Of a stretch of DNA of 64,000 bases, positions 1 through 13,229 are shown piece by piece (the first letter of the stretch is position 1; every line of letters starts with the position of its first letter). The stretch covers positions 1,426,001 to 1,490,000 of the forward strand of contig BGZK01000002.1 of NCBI GenBank assembly GCA_005406025.1, written 5' to 3'. The notes under the pieces are model-generated. The model saw only the letters and a program-made list of their open reading frames with translations, was not told the DNA's origin and made no database searches. The stretch is from Eumeta japonica (lineage: Eukaryota > Arthropoda > Insecta > Lepidoptera > Psychidae). The translations under genes were made by a program, and so were the position numbers.

Positions 1-3000
1 TTCTTAAATATCTTTAATTTACTTATTCTTAGCTTTACGGTGTAATTATACATATGTGTGGTTGATACCAATCGGAAAAATAGATATAAAGCCATCGCTG
101 TTACTAAATATGTACTAGGTCTTCATCACTCCAACGTTAAGGCGTCCCTCCCCCCACTCTGGGCCGGCGTGATCTGACCGTCGTTACCGAATACGGTAAG
201 GACGTCCGGTACATTCATAGTGCTCTCCGAGGCACGCGGCAAGTGGCTTAATCTGACTTATGTTACGAACTCATCGGTCAATTCGTCCGCGTTTAGGCTT
301 CTAGCCCGGTAACTTTTGATTTGAAAGCGACGCTCTCGACCACTCGCCCGCCGCCGCAAATACTAAACTTGCGACTTCTTATGATACTTTTACGCAAACC
401 GACGTCAAATAGCTGACGTTGAAGCTCACGCGAGCTTCGAGTTGGCCGCTGGCACTGGCTTGGTCGCCCTTATAAAAAGAGGATCGTTTTTGACTCGGGC
501 TCGCATAAATTGTTTGCAATATAAATTCTATAATAAAATTAAAAGTAATCGGTTTTCGTAGCATATAGTTTTTTTCCACATGAAAATATGTAAATTGCAC
601 CATTATACCGAATACTTCAGAATTTCCTTTTTTTTCGGCCGGTTTGACCCGTTGGTTTTGCGTACAGACATTGCATATTTGTCGAGCGAAATTATCGTAG
701 TCCATAGGCGGCGATGATTACCTCTGATGGCCTGCAGCTTATTTACTCTTTACAACTCTATAAAAAGTTAACCTCATCAAGTACTACCCATTATTGAGTC
801 CAAAAGTTCTTTGATTCATTAAGCTTACACCTCGGGGGATTACGAATTCCGCCAACTTTTTTCTTAATATTTAACAAATATTAATGTTCATATTATATAT
901 TCATAAAAACCTCCCCTACTTCCTAATACATACATGTATAAATACAACATTTTTCCTTTGAAATTTTACAAAAAATCTAGCTTCATCAAATATGACCGAT
1001 GAGTAATAAGTCTACGGAACTACAATTTCAGTCAATTCCCTCTTAATATTTAGAAGAAAATATTTTTTATTCGATGTATGTATACAAAGTTCTTTCTATA
1101 GATCAAAAACTCCTTTTAGAGTGGTCTAGACTAATCTGATAAAAACATAAAAACTTGTTTGTACTAGAAGCAATAAGATGTTGTGATATTTAAAACTCAT
1201 AATTGTTTTGCTAATTCGAAAAACACGCCAAATGTAATGTGATACCATTCAAAGTCGAGATTTTTATTACTAATTAATAGCTTTGATCTTGTTCACAAAT
1301 TAACAAGTGTTAAAGTCAATAACGTTCTAAAAGATCCGCAAGAGAATTGCAGTACATATTGCACGTGAAGTATGTCTTCTGTTATTGCACAATAAGAAAT
1401 TAGGGCCTAAGATGTAATTCATTTTCAAGATCAAAACTGATCCCATCACCATTTAAAAGGTACCCAAAGGAGTGGCGGGAGCTGCGCCAGCGGGGGCACC
1501 CTCGCCCGGCACCCCCTCTGCACCACTGCGACGGTAATAATTCTGCTGGACTGAAAATTTCAGCCGAGGGAACATCGCCGCGGCAGTTTGGACGGGACTC
1601 CGGGAGGCGACTGTTATTATTTAATTCCTTAAAACTTTCCGCACCGAGCATCTGCGGCCCGCCGGCCGCAACACGAGACACCACTAAAGATATTTGAAAA
1701 ACCAGCCTGGCGTTTCGAGCCCGCTCGCCGGAGGTCTTCGCATCTAAAATGTATTATTCTTAGTTACGTACTCGTACCTACTGACATGCATTCCAAAACT
1801 GACGTACACAATGCACACCTCGTTATAGTATAGCCCTCGTCTTCGAAACTTGCTTCACCTTGGACTGCTTCATTTCTATTAATTACATAAGCTAATTTAA
1901 TGCACCTTCGTACCACGTAAATACAAATAACCCTGATAAGATCGCCTACCTTATGCAAAGTAAAATGATCTAAATATCTATGAACTCGCTTAAACCCAGA
2001 TTGTCTAGTAGTACGTAGACGCAAGATATATTATATAGGTAGCTTATCACAATACGAAGGAACATAGGAATTTAGAAATTTACTTAAACTTATTTAAATA
2101 TCATGTAAAAATTTTAGCACAATAAGAAAACACGGTAGCGGTCGAGTAGTCACAAGAGCGTTTTATTACAGCAAGGAGCCAAGGTGCTTAGCGGTGACCG
2201 CCACTCGTCGAGTCCACGTCAAGAACTGAAGGTCCGATCTCCTTAATCTGAAATAAGATACCTGTAGGAGGGCGCGTCTCTTCAGCAAAATAGTACAAGT
2301 GTTACAAAGGGTGACTCACGCTGATGACTCACAAATAATTATTAATACATAATGCGTGCAGTAATATTATGCGCTTGTGATTTTTTAGTATAAATTAAAT
2401 GGTGCTTATTCCGATCAACATATATATATATACATTGATCTATTCAAATCAATATATTATCAATTCAGATTGATATAGTTTTTGACAGTTACAAAAACTA
2501 TTTGCTTACCAAAAAAGCCCAAAAAAGGTAGTAAAATTTTGTGTCCCCGAATAGAACACACATACAGCATCTGAAAATAGGATTAATACAATGAAGATAC
2601 GATCCCTGCATAGAATACGTGCAATGCCTTTAAAAGACAGATCTTGTGGTAGCGCCGTGCTGTAACCGACTTAACAGAGCATCAAAGTGGGACCGCTCGA
2701 CGGTGAGAGGTCACGCCCGCACAGGATACGGACGTGAAGTTGTGAACACGTGAAAAACAGCCTCCGTTGTTGCGGGCTATTCAATGAGTGAGAGTTTCGG
2801 TGCTGAATCTTCTTCCACCAAATATCCTATTCCCTCCTTAAAATTCCGGTAGCCCATTTTTCCTTCCATCAGGTATCTTATTTCTACCCAAATAGCCGGC
2901 AACACACTAATAACTCCTCTAGGGCTACGAGTGCCCATGAGCTGCTGTGATCACCTACTATCTCTAGTAGCTCGCATGCTCCTTTCCCTTTAATATGCTA

Positions 3001-6000
3001 GAGATATACCTCTAAGCATGTTTTTAACAAAAGTAATTAGAAACTTTAGGATCAATTGCATATGATAATTTATTACTTAGATTAGACAAATTTTATGTAG
3101 AGTAGTAAAATTAAGTAATTAAGACGGACTATCCGATAAGCGAGATCCCACTCCGATAAATGAGTCAAACGAAGAATTCGGCTTAGTTGGGTAGCGTTCA
3201 GAAAATTGCACAGCATCTAAGAGTCCAAAAACCTTCATGTCAAAAGATAATGACTTGTGAACACAACGGGTTACCAGTGATGATATACGAATATCGTAAC
3301 AAGTAACCCGAAACTATGCCCATAGTTTATAAATAACACGAAACCTCTCCTGGCATTCGTGTACCGGGCGAGGCCTAATCCTATTAGTTTCGAGAACAAG
3401 GTCAAAATCACTTGACGTAGAATAGAAAGAGCTATGCTCGAAATGTCTCTGCGAGATAGAATTTGATACCAAGAAATCCGTAGGCGGACTGAATAAAACA
3501 ACAGTTCACCAAATCAGCAAATCAAAGTGGCATCTTGCAAGTGATATCTTTTCTAGATCCACCAACCGCTGGGAAAGAAAATTCTTGCATGGCGACGACG
3601 AATCAAACGTATGGTTTTATATTTTAAGATTGATAGAATGAGAAATACAAACGCGTGAATTATTCATACATTTCTAGTCAGTAAAGGAAACATTAAATGA
3701 AATGTTTTCGCTCAAATACGTAAAAGACAAAAAAGCACTCCGCAATAGAAGTGGCATTGCAGTGGATTGACGGCGGTCGTATTCAATACGCTCTCTCGCC
3801 GGCTGAATGAGACGGCGGTGAATGAAGGCTTTTCAACACTCCCTGAGTTTCTTAAAATCTTTTCATGGCTGGAAAATTAAGTAACGACTTGAAAAGTGAA
3901 TGAGAGGACGTTTTGCTTGCCATTCGCATTAAAAATTTTGCTGCGCGCGCCAGAAAAGATAAAAAATCCGAATGTTGTAGTCATTTCATCAAATTGTCAT
4001 TACAGCGTAAATCCTCAGTGATAGCTATCTAGATCGTGTCGATAGATACGTCACGGCTTGTGATAGCATGACACGTGACTTCTAGCCTGGGTGACTTGCA
4101 CGCCACATAAATATTGTTTTAACTCACGTACAGATGGATATACAATATTACACTAGGGCAAATTTTGATGAAAAAGAATAATATCATAATAAAATCTACA
4201 GTTGGGAGAAGGTCTAAGAGGGCCTTCACAGGGTGAAGCTCCTTACATAGGCACTGGGACAACATGAGCTCTATCGCTTAAGGCCGTCTTCAGAGACGAG
4301 AACCGTACCTAGCTTTTTGCCACTTATACAAGTTATTACAAAACAAAGTAACAGTTCAGCATACTGCCCATTTGGAATAACACCTGATATTGTTATATGG
4401 CCTAAAACGATTTCTGTATTTTTTTGATATGATATTTCATGGAAAATTTTAATCTCTACTTATTTGATGATGTGAAAATATTTGTTTCTTGTTATAGTAG
4501 TTTATTAGAACTATTTATTTATATTCGTTTTCAATCACGTTTGATCAGCTGGACTGATTGTATTCCAATTATTAATTGATAGAAGATTGTGTTTTGAAAT
4601 AAGGCATAAAATTATTTTCGTAGAAAAATGTATAACACCAATAAAAATAGTAATTAATTATTATTAACAATAATGTCCGACAGAGAATCAAGATTGTCCT
4701 CGGGACCGATACTGCAAGACAGAAAATGACCGAGATCGAATTCGAGAGCGCGAATGAGATTACAAATGAAAGCGCAACTCAGTTGGGGCGGAAAAGAAAT
4801 CAGGGTTGAAATCGACACCGGATCAAAACAGGATTGACATAAAGATCTTTCAACGTAAAATATTAAAGAAGTCATTCTATATCAACGCGAGCAAAACAGT
4901 AGACAAATTTGAAACATAAAAGGAAACATTCCTTGATAAATTGTTATTTATACCCTGACAAGCGGGCAAATTACTATCAATACTGGATAAACCTCCAAAT
5001 AACAGTTTTTTAAAGCGTGTACTTCAGTACGGGTACAACATTAAATCGTCCAGTGTTACGTCATCAAAATGTACCAAAATACTCGGGAATCCGCTCGGAA
5101 TTTGAAGATAAACGTTATCGATAGGTTTCCTCGGCAGGCATTCTTCTCGACAGTTGTCGGAGGAAATTCGAGTAAACGCAATTTCCTGCGACAAGACAAT
5201 CCTTTTAAGCCCAAACCGCACCAAAGATTTACCTCATAATACAAAATTCGGGTGAAACTAATAACGTCTTTAACGTGTAAGTATTTATTGCTTTCCTGTG
5301 AGCGTCATTGTAATGTATCATTAAATACATGAAATAAGTTTCTAATTGATTAGGAAACAAAAAATTGCACCTTAACTAAAATACACTCAATTCATTGTGT
5401 TGTTTTAGTACTCACCAGATACCTACGCGGTGTAAGCGTCTGCAGAAGATGAATGAAAGTAAACTGACAAAGTACGTCTGTGGAGCGGACGTGCGTGACG
5501 GCGTGGTCGGCGTTATCGCCTTGGGAAATCTTATACAGACCGAATCAGTAACATATTAGAAAAGAAATAAATAGATAACATATCGACAAGCTTGCATAAA
5601 ATGAGCGACGAATATTAATGAAGCAAAAGAGGTTTGCAAAACTCGTTCCATATGGAGATTTGTAGTCTCCGCTTTGCCGTCTGGATAATAGGCGTAACCT
5701 TATAAATAAAAAAATGTGTAGATTTCTTAAAATTTGATATTACAGATATTGTTACGAAATAACTCTATCAAGAGTTCGAGGACTGAAGCGAAGTAAAAAG
5801 TAAACTCGCAAAAAACAGGAGGTATATATTCGACAACACAGATAATAAGTCACTACAGAAGTACTTTAATCACAAACATAAAACTACCTACTTAGCACTA
5901 AAATTCCGACATACATATCCCTCAACTCGTGTCTCAAACTTCTCCGAATATAAACAAAATCATAAATAATTTATAAAAAAATCAAGACGTAAACGCGTCA

Positions 6001-6900
6001 ATCACATGTCAAGCAAAGATGATTATTTGCAATCTGGAACATTCTAATCAATCATAATGAGTTTAAAGTATAAACAGCGCTTAATCGGAACGGAGAGAGG
6101 CGGGGTTAGTTATTTACATTTTAAAAATAAGAGAAATAGAGAATATTTAATAAATATTCTCGAATATTTTTTTAACGGAATATTATTCTAAAGTTATTTT
6201 ATTTAGCTTATAATAGTAGTTCGCAACAATGTTTATTTTCTTGTATTCCCTCCCAAAAAAACAACTAATTTAATGTTAAATATACCTTTGAAGGTAATTT
6301 GATGGACATTATTAAAATAGACTCAATGCGCGATCCCTGCCTGTGTGGAGTGTTTATGAAAGATACGCATGGATATAGTAACCAACTAAAAAGATTTCAT
6401 GCAAAATTGGTCCCCAAGATTAACAAGTTCATAATGCTCTCAAAGTTGAACAGCCACACTCTTTAACAAAATGTTGAGTACTAGACTATGACGTGCAGTA
6501 CAAATCGGAGCTCAGTTATAAGCTTAACAAACAGGCGCACTCAAAAGTACGATGCTCGGTAGACGAGAGAGTATGTAGGTTACAAATGTATGATATCTTA
6601 TTCCCTCGCCAGCTTAATTCTCTACATTTAAGTGTTTGTGTCTGTCCTAATTCATTATCATTTCATCGAGTTTCAAATCACATATATTGTACAGAAGTTT
6701 CGCTTCAAAATATAGTTTGCGGCGGTTTATATCAATATATCAAAAAGGCCAATTTTTAAAACACTCGAAACGGACAAACTAGCATGCAACGATTGATGGA
6801 CGTCAATGAAGCAAGACAAAGACGAACCATGTGGAAATGTGCTTCTAAGAAGTAGGTGGGACTCAAAAATAATTAAGTGTCCAACTGTATATGTGGTAAT
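1..6900. other. AT-rich stretch without a recognisable gene
   Basis: No reading frame here resembles a known protein. The longest open frames (for example 379-705 and 1764-2024, minus) have biased, unconserved-looking composition. Isolated CpG-rich patches occur at about 130-350 and 1440-1730. Everything else is AT-rich with short homopolymers. It could be intergenic or intronic sequence. Confidence 0.5.
1440..1735. other. CpG-rich pocket in AT-rich DNA
   Basis: This is about 300 bp of clearly higher GC and CpG content than its flanks. A 94-codon frame is open on the minus strand, but its translation (rich in Arg, Gly, Ser, Pro) looks like translated GC-rich DNA and I recognise no domain. 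It may be a regulatory element or an untranslated exon. No function is assigned. Confidence 0.3.
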
Positions 6901-6929
6901 CAGAGTATTTTTAACAAATTTTTTTGCAG

Positions 6930-7143
6930 CATTCTGAAGCACCTTTGTATTCTGATCGCTTTTGAAACAGCTGGCTCAAGGATTTTAAGCAGGAGACTCG
7001 TGGACAGAGGGTGCGACCCCCATCCTATTCTATTCTGGATCTTAGCTGTTCCAAACCCTGTGGCTTTCCAACGCGGTAATGCTGCTAGTATAATGGGGAC
7101 TTTCGGACCAAACGAAAGCCGGGGCGGCGTTTTTGTAACATAA
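6930..7143 (+). pseudogene. Probable LINE ORF2 C-terminal remnant
   Basis: The + frame ending at the TAA at 7141-7143 contains FWILAVPNPVAFQRGNAASI followed by MGT. The RGNAAS-x-x-GT pattern near a stop codon resembles the extreme C-terminus of reverse-transcriptase ORFs from insect non-LTR retrotransposons. Only about 70 codons are recognisable. The reverse transcriptase and endonuclease domains are absent, as expected for a 5'-truncated insertion. An AT-rich stretch after the stop could be the element's 3' UTR. A T-rich run ending in TTGCAG just upstream mimics a splice acceptor, so a host exon is a less likely alternative. The assignment rests on a recalled motif only. Confidence 0.4.
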
Positions 7144-7169
7144 GTTATAATTGTAATTAACAAATTTAA

Positions 7170-10100
7170 TTTCTTGTTTATTTTTTAAAATAAGTTATTT
7201 AATTTGTAGTCCAACGTGTCTGTGTAGCTAAATATTATATTCTAGAATAATTTCAGAATATTATGTAGGAATGTGTTTACAATTTTTAGATTTGTATAGA
7301 AATATGAAACAAGTAAATTGAATTGATAATACAAAATAATAATTCATAATCGGAAAAAGGATTACTTGTATGTATTATTTTAAATGAAATATATTACTTT
7401 TTTCAAATAATTCCTATACACCGTAACTTTGTAACAATACGTATATTAAAGTACGTTATACGTATATCGTAAGTTCGCAAGTTAGAGATTGAGATAAATG
7501 GCTTTGTAAAGCGATTTAACTTCGTCCATTTCCGCTTTTATATCTGAAACTTCAATTGCAGATACACATTTGATAAACTTAACGTCCGTTGTGAGAGAAA
7601 CGTTTTTTCTCGAGACGTTGAGTCCGTTTTTTTTTCCGAAATGGCGAATAATATAACTTCGCAATCGATACGTCGGTCTCTCACAGAAAATGTTTTCGTA
7701 ATATTTCGCGAACACCCATTTTTTAACTCAAACTAAGATGGCCCGTTTCACGAATATGACGCTGTGACGGACGGGCCTCCGTCGCAGCGCAGAGCCTTCG
7801 ACGCGAAATTACAAAAAGACACGGGGATCTCTCGCAAGCGAAATGATTATTCGCAAACAGTAATCACGGATATCCTCTGAGCGCGCGCGCCGCCCGTCCT
7901 CGGGGCGGCCGCCACCCGCAACGCGATCCGCCCGCCTCTTGTTTACAAAAGAAACCCGATTAAATAACGCTCCGAAATTCAATCCGTTAATTTAATGCGA
8001 TTCCAGGATTTACAAACTAATTTACGGCGAAAGAGATTTACTAAGCTTTCGACAGTTTTATGTAAACTGGAGCTTAGTCGAGGTAGACGCCTGAGGAAAA
8101 TTATCACAGCACGAATGAAGAGTAAAATTATTCTTTTTTCAACGTCACTGAAAGTCGTTGTGAACTTGCAAAGGTAAAACTGAAGTCTTAAACGTAGCAA
8201 CTGTATGCTCTTCTGTATACGGTGTTATCTCGTGGAAATTCATAGTCGAGGCTTTCCTGCGACATGCAGTAATATGCAGCATGCAGCCCACTACTTATCC
8301 TCGAATCTGTTTTTCCACTAAGTATCCTTATCGAAGAGTTGAATATTGATTCGAGAGGATTAACAGATATCAAATGCGTAAGCGAGTGTTAATATTGTAT
8401 ATATCTTAACCGTCAGTTTATTAGTAACAATTTCTACGTGCGTTTCATGCCAATTTGTCACATCTTTGAGAAAATACACACACAGTCACAACCACCAGGG
8501 TGTCAGGAGGGTCAAAGATGCGCTTCCAACCACCTTGCTTGATACACGTGGTGCAGTGAGTGATACATCGAAGGTGACAGTAGGTCCCTCCACCAGTAGT
8601 CACAGACAATAACTGATGGACATTCTTGTCGGTTATCAAATAATAACCATCACTAAATCATTGCCTAAAATGTCACCAGCAACAATTATATACGTGGTCC
8701 GAGTTGATGATTCTTTATCATCAGCTCGAACCATCATCATAGGTTCATAAGTAGATTCACACTATAGCGGGCCGTCACTCGTCGAAGACCCAGTTGAATC
8801 TGCATACAATCAAAACAACACATTCCACGTGACTTTACTAAAACAACCGCATCGAATTTTTCTTAGTTTTTAATCAAAAAGTTACTCATAGTTCTTTACA
8901 AATTCAACTTTAATAATGAATCCACATTGATTATTTTAGTCGATTATTATAACTTCTTAGGGAATACATTTTAAATTTTTCTCCCATTGAATACTTCCCT
9001 TAAGCGTTGTTTAAGAACTTACGAACCAGAATGTGCCGAGTTTAAATCCCGGGTAACCGCGAGCGAATCGACAAAGAAGTTTTAATCTAAGGCTAGTGTG
9101 AGATCTATATTTATGTGATAATATACGGGCTAAGGAAACAGAATATGTATAATAAGAAAATTTAGTTAAATTCAAGGAACTTTACATAGAAGAAAGGTAA
9201 TAAAAGACCTATCTAATTAAGAACAAAGTGTGTAAATAATCAAATGAAATGAAGAACATTATTATAGCACATAAATTAGTTTAAAAATAACAAAATTAAC
9301 CCCATTAAAAAGTATAAATACAATAAAATAAAATAAGAAAATAATATAACAAAAAAATAAAAAAAGTAAAAAACAATACGTAAAAAAATACGTATGGCAA
9401 ACTCCATATCAAAAAGTATACAATAAATAAAACATTAATAATACAGAAAAAAATCAAAATGCAATTGGTGGGACACAGAATGTTAGCCGTGGTGACTGTG
9501 AGGGCGGGTCGCGCGGTCCCTGCACTAGTTACGAAAGTAAAATATGTACTGCATACTCTTAGCAATAATATATACATATAGCAATCAGAGTTGGCTAAAT
9601 AGGTGCCGAGTGTGGGACATACACTCAAATAATAAAAGAAGACGATGCAAGTGGATGAAACTACAAGTTTTGTAAGAAGTGTGTAACTAAAATGATGGAA
9701 TAGATATCAAAAAAAGGCACGGCCTCGGAGTCTGTGGAGTTAAATTTATATTAAAAAAAAAATACCCTTCTCTTTCATTAATTCTCTTTTCACAGATGGT
9801 TAAGCATATCGAATAACTGATGTATTTATTCTAGTACTTGTGACTCTCAAAGGTAATATAAAAAAGAATTAAAATTGATATTTAAATTACTTTAATTCAA
9901 AATCCTACCTAAATTTATGACTGGATAATTGAAAACGTGCATGGCAGTCTAGAATTATATGTTCAACTATCTCAACTCACGCCAACAATATTTATTATTG
10001 TATCGAAAATCGACATACAAACCACACCGCAAGTTATGATGTTTAATAAGAACAAGGAAGCAACAAACAAGATCTCACAACTTGATTTTTTCCAAATGGC

Positions 10101-10245
10101 TCAAACTAAATCTGTTATATCTTTTAGAGATGTCCGGCAATTGTAAGAAGGTGATTGAAATGTTGAATTGTGTGTTCATTGATAAAAATTAAAAAGAAAT
10201 TTGATAAAAATCTACAAGGTAATACAAATGTATTTCAGACGATAA
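7170..10245. other. No recognisable gene
   Basis: The stretch is AT-rich with one GC-rich pocket (7730-7960). Minus-strand frames at 7482-7715, 8445-8639 and 9305-9628 are open, but I recognise nothing in them. The last is a Phe/Tyr/Leu-rich frame from T-rich DNA. A small imperfect hairpin lies near 8699-8729. Confidence 0.4.
7730..7960. other. CpG-rich pocket
   Basis: About 230 bp of very GC-rich sequence, including a run of alternating GC near 7880, lies between AT-rich flanks. There is no convincing coding frame. The contrast suggests a conserved regulatory element or untranslated first exon, but nothing here decides it. Confidence 0.3.
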
Positions 10246-10274
10246 CATAGTAGTTCTTGTTTGCAATATAGTAG

Positions 10275-10857
10275 AAGATCCGAACTTAAATCGACCTTCA
10301 CCGAGCTGATAATAGAATGAAACATATTTTATAACAAATTTCGTATTTTAGAAAATATATTAAAAATGGATTTGCTAAAAAAATTCTGGACAGATTATAT
10401 TTATTTAAAAAAAAAATTTAAACCGGGACTGGATTTTTTACAGACAACCCTATATCAACGTGTTCGCAATAATACAGCGCTTATACTGATATAATTTTTT
10501 TTATAATTTTAATAATAAAAAATATTTTTTCTATTATCCAATCAAGTGAAGATAACTGGCATCGACATACTTGTTTCTACCTGACAACCGAGTAGTTTGT
10601 CCAGGTGAATAATGGACAACCCCAACGGCTGCACATTCTATACGTTTTATACTTTAAGTAAGGATAAAAATTTTCTTATTATCTTGATGTTGCAACATTT
10701 AATAAAAAAATATTTTTTTTAAAATAATTAAAAACAGTCTGTCCAGGATTTTTTTAGCAAATCCATTTTTAATATATTATCTAATATACGAAATTTGTTA
10801 TAAAATATGTTTCATTCTATTATCAGCTCGGTGAAGGTCGATTTAAGTTCGGATCTT
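10275..10857. mobile_element. 583-bp foldback element with arms of about 120 bp
   Basis: The sequence starting at 10275 (AAGATCCGAACTTAAATCGA) reappears as its reverse complement ending at 10857. Both arms continue in near identity for about 120 bp (10275-10395 and 10736-10857) around an AT-rich centre of about 340 bp with no ORF. Arm divergence is only a few bases. The flanks share a direct repeat around TTCTTGTTTGCAATA (10254-10268 and 10870-10884), so the insertion may be bounded by a long target duplication or lie inside a repeated segment. The structure fits a non-autonomous foldback or MITE-like DNA transposon. I cannot name the family. Confidence 0.6.
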
Positions 10858-10889
10858 AGACTAATAGTATTTCTTGTTTGCAATAGCAT

Positions 10890-12240
10890 CTCTAGGACAT
10901 AATAGTTTTTCTTAAAAACTGAAAAATTATTATGATCGTAAAAAGATAGATAGCATGTGTTTGAAAAGTTAATTTCTTTTATTTAAAATATTACTTCAAC
11001 AGTGACAGGACAATAAAATACAGTTACTTTATCACAACTTTTTAATATTGACATACACATCCTTACAAGGACGGAATAATAATTATCATAGGCTCAAATG
11101 TTTGAGGTCTCACAAACAAAGATAGTAAACGAAAGCTTGGAACTTTAATGCAAAATGGTGGCGCGGATCCATTAGACCTCGCGAGAGAGTTTTAATAGAT
11201 TTTGAACCACGCGCTATGTCTAAGATAGAAAGCAAATTACACCAAATGACATGCTCACTTTCTTTGAACCTTCATCCGAAGAAAACTATATTGGTAACAG
11301 AATTACGCTCGACGAAACGCTACTATATAGGCTGTTTAATAAATGAATACCCGGGCAACCGAGCTTTATTCGGCGTCTTACATATTTGTCGTTACAATGT
11401 GACAACTTCTCGCAAAAAATGAACATTTCCAAAAATAAATAGATAGATTACAAATTTCACCTGAGTGTTTCATTTAAATAGCGCCATCTGCAGTTCTTAT
11501 CATGTAGTGTCATTTGTAGTTGAAAACTAATAATGTGGCAAAAATGTAGTTATTTCAAAATTTATCGAATCGCTCTAATTCTTCTTATAATTTAAATGAA
11601 TAATTATGCAATCAATATCTCTAATAATTAAATTTTTTTACCGTTTTTCAAATTTTTAAAGAAAGACTTATATAAATGAAATCTAAAAGTAAACCTTTAG
11701 CAAAATTTTCATCGAAATCGTTAGAACCGTTTGTTAAATTGTCGTGGCATATTTACAACAAACGTAATCGATCGCAATACATGTAGCAAATGCTTACGCC
11801 CTCGAGCCAGAACGTCCAACGCGCTGCGCCCTTTGAAATGTAACAATTACATTTAAATAATTATTATGATGTGCTTTATCAATAATCAATTTGTATAAGT
11901 CTTAAGTGACTGATATCGAAAAACTGCATGAGATCGACCCCTGGATTGAATTACGACAAAAATGCTCCATGTGATTCGCAACAGGTAATGATTCAATTTG
12001 GGGGCGCTACTTCCATAACGAAGGCGGGTCTTCCATGAATCATTACTTACTCTCTACACTTATGTAATGCTTTTACCAGATCTATAAAAGTACAGAAAAC
12101 CTTTTGACCCTTGGTCAAAAATTTGTCTATGATATTTCGTAAGGAAAATTCTTGATTCGTATATCCCGTTTTTCCCCCAAAATAAAAGAAGTCCCCGGCG
12201 GTCGGACTATCGTGTCTGCATTGTCAGTCAATCGGTTAAT
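10890..12240. other. No recognisable gene
   Basis: AT-rich sequence without identifiable domains. The + frame at 11216-11422 is open for 68 codons but resembles nothing I know. No repeat structure was noticed. Confidence 0.4.
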
Positions 12241-12248
12241 TAACTTAC

Positions 12249-12339
12249 CAAAAACAACCTTAGGTACATACCAAGGAAGGAGTTGTCGGTACTGGCTGCA
12301 CTTCGGGGCAGGTTCATCGAATTGCTGCTTACTCGTCAT
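12249..12339 (-). CDS. Candidate first coding exon, unknown protein
   Basis: On the minus strand an ATG at 12339 opens 30 codons beginning MTSKQQFDEPAPKCSQYRQL. They end exactly at a strong donor, GTAAGT (12248-12243), with one base of the next codon left over. Codon choice and amino-acid mix look natural, unlike the low-complexity frames nearby. I found no partner exon downstream on this strand, and I do not recognise the product. The frame also continues past the donor to 12127, so an unspliced small ORF is the alternative. Support is one open exon plus one good splice site, which can occur by chance. Confidence 0.28.
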
Positions 12340-12834
12340 ATAAATCTATTTATGTAAAATTTCTACTCGATCATCGTCGGAAATTATCTGAAATTACCTA
12401 GCAAACTTAAACTAAACAAACTTTCTAACATACAACTGAGGTTAATATGAAGTTTCCGTCACAAATTAATTGCATACTGTAAGTTTCGAAGTAATTTAGG
12501 AATTAAATTACTTGATGCTCGTCGCAGGATCGGTGGATCGTTTAATTTAGCACGTCATTAAAACTGAAAAAGCGGTTAGAGGGCGCCCTAATGGTCAACG
12601 AATAAGAGTGAAATGTGAATTTAATGGAAACAGTTCACCCCGCGGGAGCCGTTCTTGGCAAGATGATCAGACACTCGCCTACCTTAACGTCTAATGTGCC
12701 AGAATTCATTAAAAATTATTCATTTTCATTTTACATATTAATACGTCTTTTTCGATTCCTCATTTTCAATGATATTGCGTAGGTGGGGTGTTCTCTGTCG
12801 GACAGATGATGCAGAATATTGTTATTACTGTTTT

Positions 12835-13024
12835 ATTTTATTGTTACTGAGCCTCGCCCTCCACAATCTTTCCACAGTACACTGGGGGCTTGAGACTTGA
12901 ACCCGGCACGCTCGTTCGGCGCGGGTCGGAGGCTCACGTTGTCAACGATGTCATGACAATGTCTGTCACCCCCGATGCGGTGGCCATGTCCATAACGACG
13001 GCTTACGTGCTCCCAGAGGCACAC
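12835..13024 (-). repeat. Possible degenerate SINE-like repeat
   Basis: The minus strand contains CCGGGTTCAAGTCTCAAG, which resembles a degraded RNA polymerase III B box. It sits in a GC-rich segment of about 190 bp that contrasts with its AT-rich flanks. No convincing A box is visible. The segment is reminiscent of dispersed insect repeats with a tRNA-like head, but this is weak. Confidence 0.22.
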
Positions 13025-13229
13025 ACCCAGAAGTTTAATGTCACTTAGGTTCGTTAAAGCTCGTTGATCAATTCGCCCATCGTGAGACCGGGATTCGGTA
13101 CCTTCTAATACGAAGACGACGTAATCTAATTTTAGAATGACAGGCTGAGATAATTACAGACCCCATTATGACCCCTGTTTCGAATTCATGCGACATTATG
13201 TTTCACGACTATTTCTATTATTATGTTTC

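Noticed and set aside
230..241. AGGCACGCGGC resembling part of miR-124
   Set aside because: The seed differs and there is no hairpin partner.
1400..1684. 94-codon minus-strand frame in a GC-rich pocket
   Set aside because: Composition is that of translated GC-rich DNA, no domain is recognisable, and the frame starts from a non-ATG codon.
5024..5244. Two overlapping minus frames with natural-looking residues
   Set aside because: No splice signals, no partner exon and no motif that I recognise.
7482..7715. 77-codon minus frame with mixed composition
   Set aside because: It starts from GTG with a stop just upstream and no recognised motif. The nearest ATG is in another frame and closes after 12 codons.
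8445..8639. Cys-rich minus frame suggestive of a zinc-binding exon
   Set aside because: Cys and His spacing fits no known finger, and no splice sites bracket it.
9305..9628. 107-codon Phe/Tyr/Leu-rich minus frame resembling a membrane protein
   Set aside because: It arises from A/T-rich repetitive sequence, so hydrophobicity is a codon artefact.
10277..10288. AGATCCGAACTT, as in the core of miR-100
   Set aside because: Flanking bases do not match the mature microRNA, and the surrounding foldback is far too long for a microRNA precursor.
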